A stretch of DNA of 11,126 nt, taken from the NCBI GenBank assembly GCA_002730485.1, contig PCAH01000040.1:1-11126 (forward strand). The letters are read 5' to 3'. The notes under the pieces were generated by a model that was not told the DNA's origin, did no database searches, and was given only the letters and a program-made list of their open reading frames with translations. Source of the stretch: Dehalococcoidia bacterium. Lineage in GTDB: Bacteria; Chloroflexota; Dehalococcoidia; UBA3495. Positions 1-6,831 of the stretch are shown here, piece by piece (within the stretch, counting starts at the first letter, position 1; each line of letters begins with the position of its first letter). A program made the translations under genes and the position numbers.

Positions 1-442
1 ATTGGAAATAGGTTGGGTCCGGTTTGAGCAGACCCATCTCGTTGGAGAGGAAATAACGGTCAAATGCGCCCAGAAACTCGAAATTTTCCATGGAATGGGC
101 AATGTGGATGCCGTCGGTGTTTGAGGCCAGAATCAGTCTATGGCAACGCCCCAACTCCTTTACAAGAGCTGCCATGTCTTCGTCTTCTCTCAAGATACGA
201 TTCCAAATGTCGATGAATTGGTCAAAGGCGACATCCGCCTGGATCTTGGCGCAAATGGAACGGTGGAATTCCTGGGGTGTCAGTTGCCCCAACATGGAAG
301 ACTGGACTATTGGCCCGTTTCGGACTTCCGTGGAAACAGCTTCATAACTCTGGTTGGAGAGTTCGGCCAAAGGGGTGCACGCCTTGTGCCAGTCCAGGTG
401 CAGGAGGACACCACCTAGGTCGAAGATTATGGTTGCAGCCAT
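1..442 (-). CDS. HAD-superfamily phosphatase, YihX-like (subfamily IA), partial at window edge
   Basis: The reading frame opens with ATG at 442 on the minus strand and stays open to base 1, so only the first ~147 residues are present. It begins MAATIIFDLGGVLLHLDW. The DxGGV form of HAD motif I places the nucleophile Asp at residue 8 and is typical of the YihX/epoxide-hydrolase-like IA subfamily, where the usual second Asp is not kept. Motif II is the Ser in LILASNTD. The motif III Lys is in NEMGLLKPDPTYF, just before the edge. A helical cap lies between motifs I and II. The family hydrolyses small phosphate esters (E. coli YihX acts on glucose-1-phosphate); the substrate here is unknown. Motif IV (DD) would lie outside the window. 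It follows the MFS gene by 66 bases on the same strand, so co-transcription is likely. No strong Shine-Dalgarno sequence is visible. Family certain, substrate not. Confidence 0.88.
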   Translation of the reverse strand, partial: MAATIIFDLGGVLLHLDWHKACTPLAELSNQSYEAVSTEVRNGPIVQSSMLGQLTPQEFHRSICAKIQADVAFDQFIDIWNRILREDEDMAALVKELGRCHRLILASNTDGIHIAHSMENFEFLGAFDRYFLSNEMGLLKPDPTYFQ

Positions 443-508
443 CTGAATCCCAGGGGCGGCGGGTTTTGAAGGCTTATCTTATCAGGCCGTTGGCTGTGCA
501 ACAGAGGT

Positions 509-1822
509 CTATCCCAACTGACGCTGCGTCCTCATCGGTGGGGTCGGACGCGAGCTGAAGAAGAAGAACACTGAGCTGGACCCGTACATGATCAGGAACA
601 CGATCAGGCCGATGTGGTAGGAGTCGGTGCGGTCGAACATCCAACCGAGGAATAGAGGCGACGCCAGCATGCCGACGCTGTAGACGGCGGTGATGATGCC
701 GATGATGGTGGCAAAGTTGCGCCGCCCGTAGTACTGGCCCATCAACACCCAGTTAAGGGTGGTCGCGCCTTCTAATAAGGCGATACCGGCCACGAACACG
801 TAGACCGACCAACTGGCATCTACGAAGATCATGGTGAACAATCCCAGGGTCCCAAAGGCCATACCCATGGACAGGATGTAGCGGGTTTGGATGCCCGAGT
901 TGTAGAGTCCGAAGAACAGCCTGGCTGGTATGGCGATGAAGAACAACAGGGCGACGAGATCGGCGCCTGACTGCTCACTGAGACCCTTCCAGGCCATGAT
1001 GGGGATGGCGTGCACCAGCAGACCGCTGGTCACCGAGATGCGCAGTGAACTGCCGGTGAGCATCAGCCAAAAAGTGGTGGTCTTCATGGCTTCTTTGACG
1101 CCAAAATCACTCTCGGAGATACGTGCTCTGGCTGCAACAGTTGTTGGCTGGTCCAGAGCCTCTGGTGACTGGTCGATGTCGATGCCCACGCTCTCCGGAG
1201 ACCGCTTGATGAAGAACGATGTGGGGATTGAAAGGACCACCACGAAGATCCCGGCGTAGAGCAGAACGGTCCGCCAGCCCAGCGCTTCCACACCTCGGGA
1301 CAGCAGTGGCACCATGAACGCCCCGCCGATAGTGTATGACGTAATGACCAACGTCATGGCCACGGCCTTGCGTTTGACGAACCACCGGTTGATCACCGCA
1401 AGAAAGGTCTGGCCGAAACTGGTGTTATTGCCTACTGCCACCATGCCGATGAACACGACCAGGAATATCCAGTAGGTATGGACGATGGACAGGATCGCCA
1501 AGCCGCCGCCCACCATCAACCCGCCGAATATGATGATCGGTCGGGAGTCGAACTTGTCCACGATCCAGCCGGTAATGGGCCCGGCGATACCGGCTTCACC
1601 ACGGGAGAGGGCAAAGATGAGTGAAGTGGATGCGCTACTGAGTTCCAGGTCGCGCTGGATGTGCAGGAAGAAGACCGGGAAGCCGTAGACGAAGATGCTG
1701 CCGCAGAAGACTGCCAGGAAAGAACAGGCCCCAACAACCTGCCAACCGGGGTAGGCAAGGGTCTGTTTCAGCTTGGCGAGGGTCGATTGGGGACGCGGAC
1801 TCGGCGCTTCTGAAGTAGTCAC
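509..1822 (-). CDS. MFS transporter, monocarboxylate-porter-like, 12 TM
   Basis: This is a polytopic inner-membrane carrier. Twelve hydrophobic segments can be counted, six on each side of a hydrophilic central loop of about 55 residues (from after FFIKRSPESVG to FWLMLTGSS). The MFS signature between TM2 and TM3 is present as GWIVDKFDSRPIIIFG (G-x3-D-x4-R type). The second half opens with FWLMLTGSSLRISVTSG, as in the OFA/monocarboxylate-porter-type MFS proteins common in Chloroflexota. Substrate is unknown; small organic acids are a guess. The frame could extend to TTG at 1873, but that adds a poor N-terminus (RYNYWVTIRFHVTLFC) with no ribosome site. I prefer GTG at 1822 (437 residues), giving a short cytoplasmic N-terminus before TM1. 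GTG also has no Shine-Dalgarno but sits 7 nt after a -10-like TACATT, so the transcript may be leaderless. It stops at TAG and lies upstream of the HAD gene. Confidence 0.9.
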   Translation of the reverse strand: MTTSEAPSPRPQSTLAKLKQTLAYPGWQVVGACSFLAVFCGSIFVYGFPVFFLHIQRDLELSSASTSLIFALSRGEAGIAGPITGWIVDKFDSRPIIIFGGLMVGGGLAILSIVHTYWIFLVVFIGMVAVGNNTSFGQTFLAVINRWFVKRKAVAMTLVITSYTIGGAFMVPLLSRGVEALGWRTVLLYAGIFVVVLSIPTSFFIKRSPESVGIDIDQSPEALDQPTTVAARARISESDFGVKEAMKTTTFWLMLTGSSLRISVTSGLLVHAIPIMAWKGLSEQSGADLVALLFFIAIPARLFFGLYNSGIQTRYILSMGMAFGTLGLFTMIFVDASWSVYVFVAGIALLEGATTLNWVLMGQYYGRRNFATIIGIITAVYSVGMLASPLFLGWMFDRTDSYHIGLIVFLIMYGSSSVFFFFSSRPTPPMRTQRQLG

Positions 1823-1823
1823 G

Positions 1824-1855
1824 CAAAACAATGTAACATGAAATCGAATAGTAAC
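1824..1855 (-). promoter_or_regulatory. Candidate promoter for MFS gene (leaderless)
   Basis: Reading the minus strand, TTGGGT is followed after 18 bases by TACATT, and 7 bases later by the GTG start at 1822. Hexamer spacing and the -10-to-start distance fit a sigma70-type promoter with transcription starting at or next to the GTG. No Shine-Dalgarno sequence is present, in keeping with a leaderless mRNA. The -35 match is only TTG, so this is a weak call. Confidence 0.3.
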
Positions 1856-1915
1856 CCAATAGTTATATCGCAATAATTGATATTGAATAATCAGCTATCG
1901 CAGACTGTCGTCGGC

Positions 1916-1935
1916 GTGAGATATCATCTCCTCAC
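1916..1935 (+). promoter_or_regulatory. Leader hairpin(s) ahead of ABM gene
   Basis: GTGAG (1916-1920) can pair with CTCAC (1931-1935). Alternatively GAGAT (1918-1922) can pair with ATCTC (1926-1930). The two pairings share bases and exclude each other. They end 9 bases before the ribosome site of the ABM gene. This could be a leader structure or an operator-like palindrome, but the stems are only 5 bp. Confidence 0.25.
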
Positions 1936-1956
1936 CGTCGATAAAAGGAGGCCCTT

Positions 1957-2250
1957 GTGGCTGTAATAGTGACCATCGGTTTGCAGATAGACCCTGATCG
2001 ATTGGACGAGTTCAAGCAGATAATGAGAGAGATCCTGCCGGATACCAGGGCATTCTCTGGGTGCATATCAGTCGAGGTGCTAGAACATCATGATGTTACC
2101 GGCGGCATCACCTTACTTGAAAAATGGGACTCGGTTGAGGACCAGGTGAAATACATCAACTGGCGAACGGAGACCGGGATGATGGGAACCCTGGGAGGCT
2201 TCTTAGTGGCAGAGCCAGTGATCCTCTACTACGACAAGCTCGACGCTTAA
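1957..2250 (+). CDS. ABM-domain protein (antibiotic biosynthesis monooxygenase / quinol monooxygenase-like)
   Basis: This 97-residue protein fits a single ABM domain of the dimeric alpha/beta ferredoxin-like fold. The visible pattern is typical: strand 1 VIVTIGLQIDPDR, helix LDEFKQIMREILPDTRAF, then SGCISVEVLEH, ITLLEKWDS and a last helix VEDQVKYINWRTETG. Family members are small cofactor-free monooxygenases (for example YgiN acting on quinols), heme-degrading enzymes or proteins of unknown role. No residue here settles the substrate. The start is GTG at 1957, set by a strong AAAAGGAGG (1944-1952) with a 4-base spacer. It is divergent from the MFS gene, with an AT-rich 134-base region between the chosen starts. 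A weak terminator-like hairpin follows the TAA stop, so it may form its own transcription unit. Family confident, function not. Confidence 0.85.
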   Translation: MAVIVTIGLQIDPDRLDEFKQIMREILPDTRAFSGCISVEVLEHHDVTGGITLLEKWDSVEDQVKYINWRTETGMMGTLGGFLVAEPVILYYDKLDA

Positions 2251-2263
2251 GAAGACAAAGAAG

Positions 2264-2286
2264 CAGTTGGATGACTGGGTTTTTTT
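2264..2286 (+). terminator. Weak rho-independent terminator after ABM gene
   Basis: CAGTT (2264-2268) pairs with GACTG (2273-2277) across a GGAT tetraloop, including one G-T wobble. Two G bases then precede a run of seven T (2280-2286). It lies 13 bases after the ABM stop codon. The stem is short, but the T-tract is good. Confidence 0.45.
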
Positions 2287-2365
2287 ACCGTTATCTTGAT
2301 TGTCGATTAACACAGCGGCCCCTGGCTTGCTGGCGTTTCGGTTAGAACTAACTCGTTGATTTTGC

Positions 2366-2377
2366 TAGCATCGGTTG
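2366..2377 (+). promoter_or_regulatory. Candidate -10 of leaderless lipoprotein mRNA
   Basis: TAGCAT (2366-2371) is a TATAAT-like hexamer ending six bases before the ATG at 2378. A poor -35 (TTAGAA, 2342-2347) lies 18 bases upstream. No Shine-Dalgarno sequence is found before the ATG, so a leaderless transcript is plausible. Weak call. Confidence 0.25.
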
Positions 2378-3853
2378 ATGGACCTACGCAGAATCACACG
2401 TGCGCTTATCGCACTGGCATCTCTGCTTCTCGTTATTGCGTGCGGAGAGGCGGGTTCGCCTGATCAGCCGACCGTGACCCAAACCCCGTCAGCAACCAAC
2501 ACCGGACTAGTTTCTGCGACCCCTGAGTTATTAGCCGGCAATAGAGAAACTCCCATTGCCGGTTCTTCTCAGCCCACGGCAACGCCCCATCCAGATATTG
2601 TCGAACCGACCCAACAATATGTGGCACCGGTTGCCAACTCTCAGCGGGAAGTGGCGACCGCGGTTTTCTACGACCAATACGGAATTACCCTGGAGTACTA
2701 TTGGCCGCTCGATGCGCGGAGTAACCTCTCTGCAGAGGAAACCGAGATACTGGCCTACAACAGCACGGATGGGCCCATCGAGTTCAGGTCTCCTGTTATC
2801 GCGTTCGTTGAAAACGGGATTGTCAGATCACAGACCAGCGGCACCTGGGAAAAATTCCCAACACTTGCCAGTTGGGATCGGATTGAATATCTCCAGATAC
2901 CGCCATCGTCTTACGGTGGTGAACCTCTGCTGGCTGACGCCGGAGAGAAGATTAAGTTGCATTGGCACATGGACGGAGTCGCCTCCCCAGATACCGCCCA
3001 GACAGTGACCCTTGAATTGACGGTGGTCATGGATGGGCGCGAGATTGAGATCAATGAAACGCTGGTCAGAGGAGGCGGTGAGTCGGCCTCGGCGATTCCA
3101 ATCGTGACCGCGACTCCGGCGTCGACTAGTGCCGATACAGGCCATGAATCCAGTCCGGGGTCAGACAGCATAGGGCAGACTGGTCCAAATGTACGGTGGA
3201 CGTTCAACGGAACGGAGTGGGCAGCCAATGGCACCGCGCCAAGCTGCTCGGAGCCCCTCGGACTTCAGACGCCGGTTGATATGAGCATCGTCACGGGCGC
3301 TTTATGGCCGGGCCAGCAGCGCGGAGCATACGTTGCCCACGGCGGTTTCAGGTTTGATGATAACGTCGACAATCAAGCCATAGTCCGTGCACCCCTCGGT
3401 TCCCACTTGGTCCAGGCCAGTCAATACCTATCCGGTGGGACACCCCAATATCTGTTGTTCTTCTCAGTGCCCTGCGGGTTCTTCTACCGATTTGATCACG
3501 TACTCGAAGTGCCACCGGCTATGGCTGAGGCATTGAAAGACATCCCGATTGGAGGGGAAGGCGAAAGCAGGACAAGTTTTATCAATCCGCCGCTGTGGGT
3601 CGATCAAGGCGATATCGTCGGGACGGCAGTGGGTATCCCTCCATCCAACATCTTTGTGGATTTTGGTCTCTACGACGTCCGACAGCCCAACTATGTGACT
3701 CCAGACCCGGCATGGGCTGACCTGTTTGCCAGGGATAAAGAGTTTGGGCATTACGGTGTGTGCTTCTTTGACTACCTGCCGGGGACCGACGGCGATACGA
3801 TGCGCTCCCTCCCCACTGGTATGGAAGGCAAAACATCTGATTTCTGTGACTAG
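2378..3853 (+). CDS. Two-domain surface lipoprotein with degenerate M23/LytM-like C-terminal domain
   Basis: The 491-residue product is exported and lipidated: n-region MDLRRITR, a hydrophobic core, and a lipobox ending VIAC with Cys22 as the modified residue. A Thr/Pro-rich tether (about 25-80) leads to a beta-rich domain (about 88-232). A second Thr/Ser-rich linker (about 235-268) leads to domain two (about 270-491). Domain two reads like a duplicated hybrid motif (LytM fold): YVAHGGFRFD at 318-327, VRAPLGSHLVQAS at 336-348, FDH at 372-374, VDQGDIVGTAVG at 408-419 and VDFGLYD at 427-433. The M23 zinc set is not intact: the HxxxD spacing is altered, and VDF replaces the expected HxH. A binding rather than peptidase role is therefore inferred. 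The frame also opens at TTG 2375, but ATG 2378 gives the better signal peptide. Function unknown; the fold of domain two is a guess from pattern. Confidence 0.72.
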   Translation: MDLRRITRALIALASLLLVIACGEAGSPDQPTVTQTPSATNTGLVSATPELLAGNRETPIAGSSQPTATPHPDIVEPTQQYVAPVANSQREVATAVFYDQYGITLEYYWPLDARSNLSAEETEILAYNSTDGPIEFRSPVIAFVENGIVRSQTSGTWEKFPTLASWDRIEYLQIPPSSYGGEPLLADAGEKIKLHWHMDGVASPDTAQTVTLELTVVMDGREIEINETLVRGGGESASAIPIVTATPASTSADTGHESSPGSDSIGQTGPNVRWTFNGTEWAANGTAPSCSEPLGLQTPVDMSIVTGALWPGQQRGAYVAHGGFRFDDNVDNQAIVRAPLGSHLVQASQYLSGGTPQYLLFFSVPCGFFYRFDHVLEVPPAMAEALKDIPIGGEGESRTSFINPPLWVDQGDIVGTAVGIPPSNIFVDFGLYDVRQPNYVTPDPAWADLFARDKEFGHYGVCFFDYLPGTDGDTMRSLPTGMEGKTSDFCD

Positions 3854-3864
3854 CGGTTTTGCCT
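3826..3864 (+). repeat. 9-bp perfect inverted repeat across the lipoprotein stop codon
   Basis: AGGCAAAAC (3826-3834) is perfectly complementary to GTTTTGCCT (3856-3864), with a 21-base loop that contains the TAG stop (3851-3853). A T5 run follows at 3873-3877. It may act as a terminator or mRNA-end structure. The large loop and the gap before the T run make it a poor classic terminator. Confidence 0.45.
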
Positions 3865-3924
3865 GGGCCTGTCTTTTTGTGTAACATCGCCCGACAACCC
3901 GCGTTTCCTATATAAGGAGTCCTA

Positions 3925-4986
3925 ATGGCCTTTCAGATGTATATTTCGCTACAGGGTGATAACCGGATTGTCAGGTTTTTGATGGACCCCGATACCGGCG
4001 CTCTGGAGAGTCTAGGCGCCCTGGAAGTCTCAGGCGGTCCGGCTCCAATGACTTTCAACCCGACCAACACAACTCTCTACGTTGGCCGCAGAGACGGGCT
4101 GGAGTTGACTAGCTATTCGATCGATCAGCGGACGGGTGACCTTGCGGAAACCGGGAGTGTTGGGCTGGGTGGCGAACCCTGCTATCTGGCTACCGATCAC
4201 ACTGGTAGGTATGTGCTATCGGCCTACTACCAGGCTGGCCACTGCGCTGTACATCCCATCGACGGCTCAGGCGCGGTCGGCGGAGCGGCTACCGAGTGGT
4301 TGGAAACGGGTTCCGGCGCTCACTGCTTCCAGACCGACCCGTCGAATAGGTATGCCTTCTTGCCGCATATCGCCAACGGCTCGGGCGGGATCGCCCGCCT
4401 GCCGGTGGAACGGCAGCAGGCGGTGAACGCCATTTACCAATACAAGTTCGACGCCGCCACTGGACGTTTGACCCCCAACGACCCGTTGGTTGTTCCCCAG
4501 GGAGAGGAGATAGGCCCTCGGCATTACCGCTTCCACCCGACCAAAGACTTGGTCTACGTTTCCAATGAACAGGGCGGCAGCGTGACGGTGTACGCCCTGG
4601 ATACGGGTAAAGGAACCCTATCGGCCATCCAGACCATCACCACATTGCCTGCCGACTACGTGGGGCACATCTCCTGCTCCCAGATACAGATACACCCGAC
4701 TGGGAATTACCTTTACGTGGGCAACCGGGGCCACAACAGCATCGCCTCATTCTCCATAGACGGCAGTACTGGGATGCTGACGGCCACTGGCTGGGAGGCG
4801 GTTGATCCCGTCCCTCGCGCTATCAGCCTGGACCCGACGGGGAACTTCCTGTTCGTGACCGGTCTGGAATCCGGCAACCTGATCACATTCCGAGTTGACC
4901 AGAAGACGGGTGGGTTAACCCGCCTGGTCAGCCAACCGATCGGAAGCCTACCAATGTGGGTTTCCATCGCAAACTTGCCGGGATAG
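3925..4986 (+). CDS. Lactonase-family seven-bladed beta-propeller (6-phosphogluconolactonase-like)
   Basis: This 353-residue protein shows the repeating blade pattern of the lactonase (YkgB/Pgl-type) propeller. Units such as TLYVGRRDGLELTSYSID..TGDL, LVYVSNEQGGSVTVYALD..GTL, YLYVGNRGHNSIASFSID..TGML and FLFVTGLESGNLITFRVD..TGGL recur roughly every 45-55 residues. Family length is about 330-390, so it is full length. No signal peptide is seen, so it is probably cytoplasmic. Characterised members hydrolyse 6-phosphogluconolactone in the oxidative pentose phosphate pathway, but many homologues have unknown lactone substrates. Without pentose-phosphate neighbours the specific reaction is not shown. 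ATG at 3925 is set by AAGGAGT, with GGAG at 3916-3919 and a 5-base spacer. It stops at TAG and converges on the nitroreductase gene. Confidence 0.87.
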   Translation: MAFQMYISLQGDNRIVRFLMDPDTGALESLGALEVSGGPAPMTFNPTNTTLYVGRRDGLELTSYSIDQRTGDLAETGSVGLGGEPCYLATDHTGRYVLSAYYQAGHCAVHPIDGSGAVGGAATEWLETGSGAHCFQTDPSNRYAFLPHIANGSGGIARLPVERQQAVNAIYQYKFDAATGRLTPNDPLVVPQGEEIGPRHYRFHPTKDLVYVSNEQGGSVTVYALDTGKGTLSAIQTITTLPADYVGHISCSQIQIHPTGNYLYVGNRGHNSIASFSIDGSTGMLTATGWEAVDPVPRAISLDPTGNFLFVTGLESGNLITFRVDQKTGGLTRLVSQPIGSLPMWVSIANLPG

Positions 4987-4993
4987 TCGTCAC

Positions 4994-5012
4994 TTGGGGT
5001 TCTAGACACCAA
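4994..5012. terminator. Hairpin in the convergent lactonase/nitroreductase gap
   Basis: TTGGGGT (4994-5000) pairs with ACACCAA (5006-5012) over a TCTAG loop, with one G-A mismatch. It fills most of the 29-base gap between two convergent stop codons, a natural site for a two-way terminator. Neither strand has a clear T-tract after it, so the call is modest. Confidence 0.35.
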
Positions 5013-5015
5013 CTA

Positions 5016-5534
5016 TTAGGGCTGGGTCATCTCCCCGAACCGGTCCCAGTGGACGATCTCATTGAAGGGTACTCGGGGCGTGCCTGGTGGCTTTGGGATG
5101 TCGGCCCGATAGCCGAACGCCAGCACGGTGATTAGGTCCATCTTTTCGGGGATGTTCAGCAGTGACTTCACCGCTACGACCTGGTCTTCGTCGCGCACAC
5201 CCACGAAGCACATGCCCACGCCCTCTGACCAGGCCATGAGTTCCATGCTTTGTATCGCCCGGCCGGCGTCCAATTGCGGCCTGGGGGCGTCGTCCATCAC
5301 CACGGCCACGGCAAAGGGAGCTTGGCCAACGAACGGCCCTTGCTTGCAGATGCCGCCCAGCTTGGACAGGGTATCCCGGTCCTGGATCGCGATGAAGGAC
5401 CATTTCTGCGTGTTACTGGAGCTGGGTGACCAGCGTGCACACTGCAGAATCTTTTTGATCAGCTTCTGGGGAATCGGGTCGGGCTTGTAATCCCGTACCG
5501 TCCGGCGGGACCTGATGGCTTGATAGACTTTCAT
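5016..5534 (-). CDS. Nitroreductase-family FMN-dependent oxidoreductase
   Basis: This 172-residue protein belongs to the compact nitroreductase family, homodimeric FMN flavoproteins that use NAD(P)H. The FMN-phosphate signature RSRRTVRDY is at 8-16. WSPSSSNTQKW at 35-45 matches the conserved APSxxNxQPW element. The C-terminal part has SEGVGMCFVGV and LAFGYRADIPKPP, typical of the family. Roles range from nitro and quinone reduction to iodotyrosine or cobalamin-lower-ligand chemistry; nothing here picks one. ATG at 5534 is supported by GGAG six bases upstream on the minus strand. A TATAAA at 5570-5565 is a candidate -10. The palindromic intergenic region shared with the divergent gene at 5669 may control both. 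It ends at TAA, 29 bases from the convergent lactonase stop. Confidence 0.9.
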   Translation of the reverse strand: MKVYQAIRSRRTVRDYKPDPIPQKLIKKILQCARWSPSSSNTQKWSFIAIQDRDTLSKLGGICKQGPFVGQAPFAVAVVMDDAPRPQLDAGRAIQSMELMAWSEGVGMCFVGVRDEDQVVAVKSLLNIPEKMDLITVLAFGYRADIPKPPGTPRVPFNEIVHWDRFGEMTQP

Positions 5535-5564
5535 GTTTTGCTCCAGTGGGTGGGGTTTGTTTTC

Positions 5565-5570
5565 TTTATA
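5565..5570 (-). promoter_or_regulatory. Candidate -10 for nitroreductase gene
   Basis: On the minus strand TATAAA lies about 30 bases upstream of the nitroreductase ATG, leaving a short leader that contains the GGAG ribosome site. The -35 region is poor (GTGTAT at 17 bases), so the promoter may need an activator. Confidence 0.35.
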
Positions 5571-5599
5571 GCTTTACCTTGTCGATAATACACTGCCCA

Positions 5600-5627
5600 A
5601 TGAATTATCAATTCATATTACTAATAT
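5600..5627. promoter_or_regulatory. Two adjoining AT-rich palindromes (putative operator)
   Basis: ATGAATT-ATC-AATTCAT (5600-5616) is a 7-bp perfect inverted repeat. It runs into ATATTA-C-TAATAT (5615-5627), a 6-bp perfect inverted repeat. Both lie in the divergent gap between the nitroreductase gene and the gene at 5669. GATAAT (5630-5635), close to TATAAT, follows at once and could be the plus-strand -10. The arrangement resembles a dimeric-repressor site over divergent promoters. No regulator gene is adjacent. Confidence 0.4.
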
Positions 5628-5668
5628 GGGATAATTAGTGACTGAATTCATCAAGTGATGGAGCGACG

Positions 5669-6031
5669 ATGTCTGCTTATGGGTTTGATCAAGATCAATG
5701 GGACGCAGCTAAAGTTGAAGCTAAGGAGATTCTTATCGAGCGGGCGAAAATTCGGAGTATGATTCCCTACTCTGATTTGGCCTCAGCAATAACTGAAATA
5801 AACATCGAAGCGCATGACGCTCGTTTATTTCATTTGTTGGGCCAGATTTCTCAGGAAGAAGACGCCATTGGTCATGGCATGTTGACCGTGATAGTTGTCC
5901 ACAAGAATGGAGACATGGAACCTGGCCCGGGATTTTTTGAACTTGCAAAAGAGTTAGGGAGGGATACTTCAGATAGCCTGGTGTGCTGGGTTAATGAACT
6001 TCACAAAGTTCATTCTTATTGGAGCAATTAA
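5669..6031 (+). CDS. Conserved hypothetical protein, 120 aa
   Basis: I cannot assign this protein to a named family. It is small and soluble with no signal peptide or membrane segment. It has an N-terminal helix (QWDAAKVEAKEILIERAKIR), a PYSDLASAI stretch that recalls a helix-turn-helix entry, an EAHDARLFHLLGQISQEEDAIG helix pair, a beta strand MLTVIVVHKNGD, and then PGPGFFELAKELG. The HLLGQIS...VVHKNGD...PGPGFFELA pattern feels like a recurrent bacterial family of unknown role, but this is memory, not a search result. ATG at 5669 has GGAG at 5660-5663 with a 5-base spacer. The gene is visibly more AT-rich than its neighbours and sits between divergent and convergent partners as a lone plus-strand gene, so recent gain is possible. 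It ends in TAA with a small hairpin across the stop. Confidence 0.75.
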   Translation: MSAYGFDQDQWDAAKVEAKEILIERAKIRSMIPYSDLASAITEINIEAHDARLFHLLGQISQEEDAIGHGMLTVIVVHKNGDMEPGPGFFELAKELGRDTSDSLVCWVNELHKVHSYWSN

Positions 6032-6046
6032 TTTTCGAGGGAAAAT
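6031..6046 (+). repeat. Small hairpin at the stop of the 120-aa gene
   Basis: ATTTTC (6031-6036) pairs with GAAAAT (6041-6046) around a GAGG loop. It begins on the last base of the TAA stop. The stem is mainly A-T and no T-tract follows, so it is a doubtful terminator. A second 6-bp repeat, AATTGG/CCAATT (6074-6079/6089-6094), lies in the same convergent gap. Confidence 0.25.
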
Positions 6047-6121
6047 GGTTGGTTCCTTGGCGATACCGGCTGGAATTGGATTGTTTGACCAATTACTTCG
6101 TAGAAAATCTAAAACCTAACC

Positions 6122-6688
6122 CTAATCCGACCCAGGCCTCATGTGTGAGCGGACGATCTCGGCGTGATGTTTGATTTTTTCTCGGTCCATGGTTAGGGGT
6201 TGTCCCTGGGCGTCGAAAGGCTTTTTAAAATCAAAGGCGTGGGCGGTGGGGCCGTTGTCGTGTAGGTGTTCCAGGCGTATGGAGCCTTCCGCCCGTGTTG
6301 GGATTTCATCATCGGGAATCCACCAGGATACGTAGGCGGGCCAATCACCTTTGACGAACCAATCGTACCGCTTCTTCAGCACCTCGGCGTGGAACCCGGC
6401 ATAGGTGAAGGCGTACACGGACTCGACGTCGTCCCAGACAGACAGAGTTGCGGCGGTGTCACGGTGGTTGCCGGTGGTGAGGAAGCGGGGGCTGACGTCT
6501 CGGTCACCCCAGTCGTCGTTGCGGTCAGCGTGGTTCCGCTTCCAACTCAGGCCTGCTCGGTCACCAAACCCAGGGGTGTTCTCGGCGCTGACATACACGA
6601 ATGGGTTCCGGTCGTGGAACTCTTTATTGGACTCAGAATCCCTAGGTTCTTTGAATATCGCGAAGGTATACAAGACCACTTTGGCCAT
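6122..6688 (-). CDS. DUF3291 family protein
   Basis: This 188-residue protein shows the core signature of DUF3291, a small domain related in fold to ABM-type monooxygenases. The stretch RFLTTGNHRDTAATLSVWDDVESVYAFTYAGFHAEVLKKRYDWF holds the characteristic LSxWD-VE-AF-Y-H-E-L-R-WF run. The order is strand, helix, then WPAYVSWWIPDDEIPTRAEG and a C-terminal tail. The role of the family is not established; the ferredoxin-like fold suggests a small-molecule oxygenase or binding protein. The N-terminus MAKVVLYTFAIFKEP is a good strand 1, supporting ATG at 6688. GAGG lies 7 bases upstream on the minus strand. A perfect TATAAT on the minus strand (6744-6739) gives a likely promoter. It stops at TAG. 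Confidence 0.8.
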   Translation of the reverse strand: MAKVVLYTFAIFKEPRDSESNKEFHDRNPFVYVSAENTPGFGDRAGLSWKRNHADRNDDWGDRDVSPRFLTTGNHRDTAATLSVWDDVESVYAFTYAGFHAEVLKKRYDWFVKGDWPAYVSWWIPDDEIPTRAEGSIRLEHLHDNGPTAHAFDFKKPFDAQGQPLTMDREKIKHHAEIVRSHMRPGSD

Positions 6689-6700
6689 GGCGGAACCTCA

Positions 6701-6744
6701 TCAATTGCCGGGTTGGTAGGCAGCCAATTGACGGGGCAATTATA
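6701..6744 (-). promoter_or_regulatory. Promoter -10 and CAATTG repeats upstream of DUF3291 gene
   Basis: On the minus strand a consensus TATAAT occupies 6744-6739, placing the transcript start near 6732 and leaving a leader of about 43 bases. TCAATTG (6701-6707) and CAATTGA (6725-6731) form an inverted pair 17 bases apart just downstream of the -10, a position suited to a repressor. The -35 is poor (ATCTCT at 17 bases). Confidence 0.4.
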
Positions 6745-6831
6745 GCCGACATCGCGTTGAGAGAGATTAGAAGACCGGCTTAAGGAGAAGTCAAAGATGA
6801 CCGAGGGATAGACGGGGTGCTCAGGCGCCGG

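Noticed and set aside
90..558. Plus-strand open frames at the left edge
   Set aside because: They lie opposite a minus-strand HAD phosphatase with clear motifs I-III and have no family features.
1823..1873. N-terminal extension of the MFS protein to TTG 1873
   Set aside because: The added residues are not MFS-like, there is no ribosome site, and the stretch overlaps a plausible promoter.
6266..6745. Plus-strand 159-residue open frame
   Set aside because: It is the complement of the DUF3291 gene, which carries the recognisable signature.
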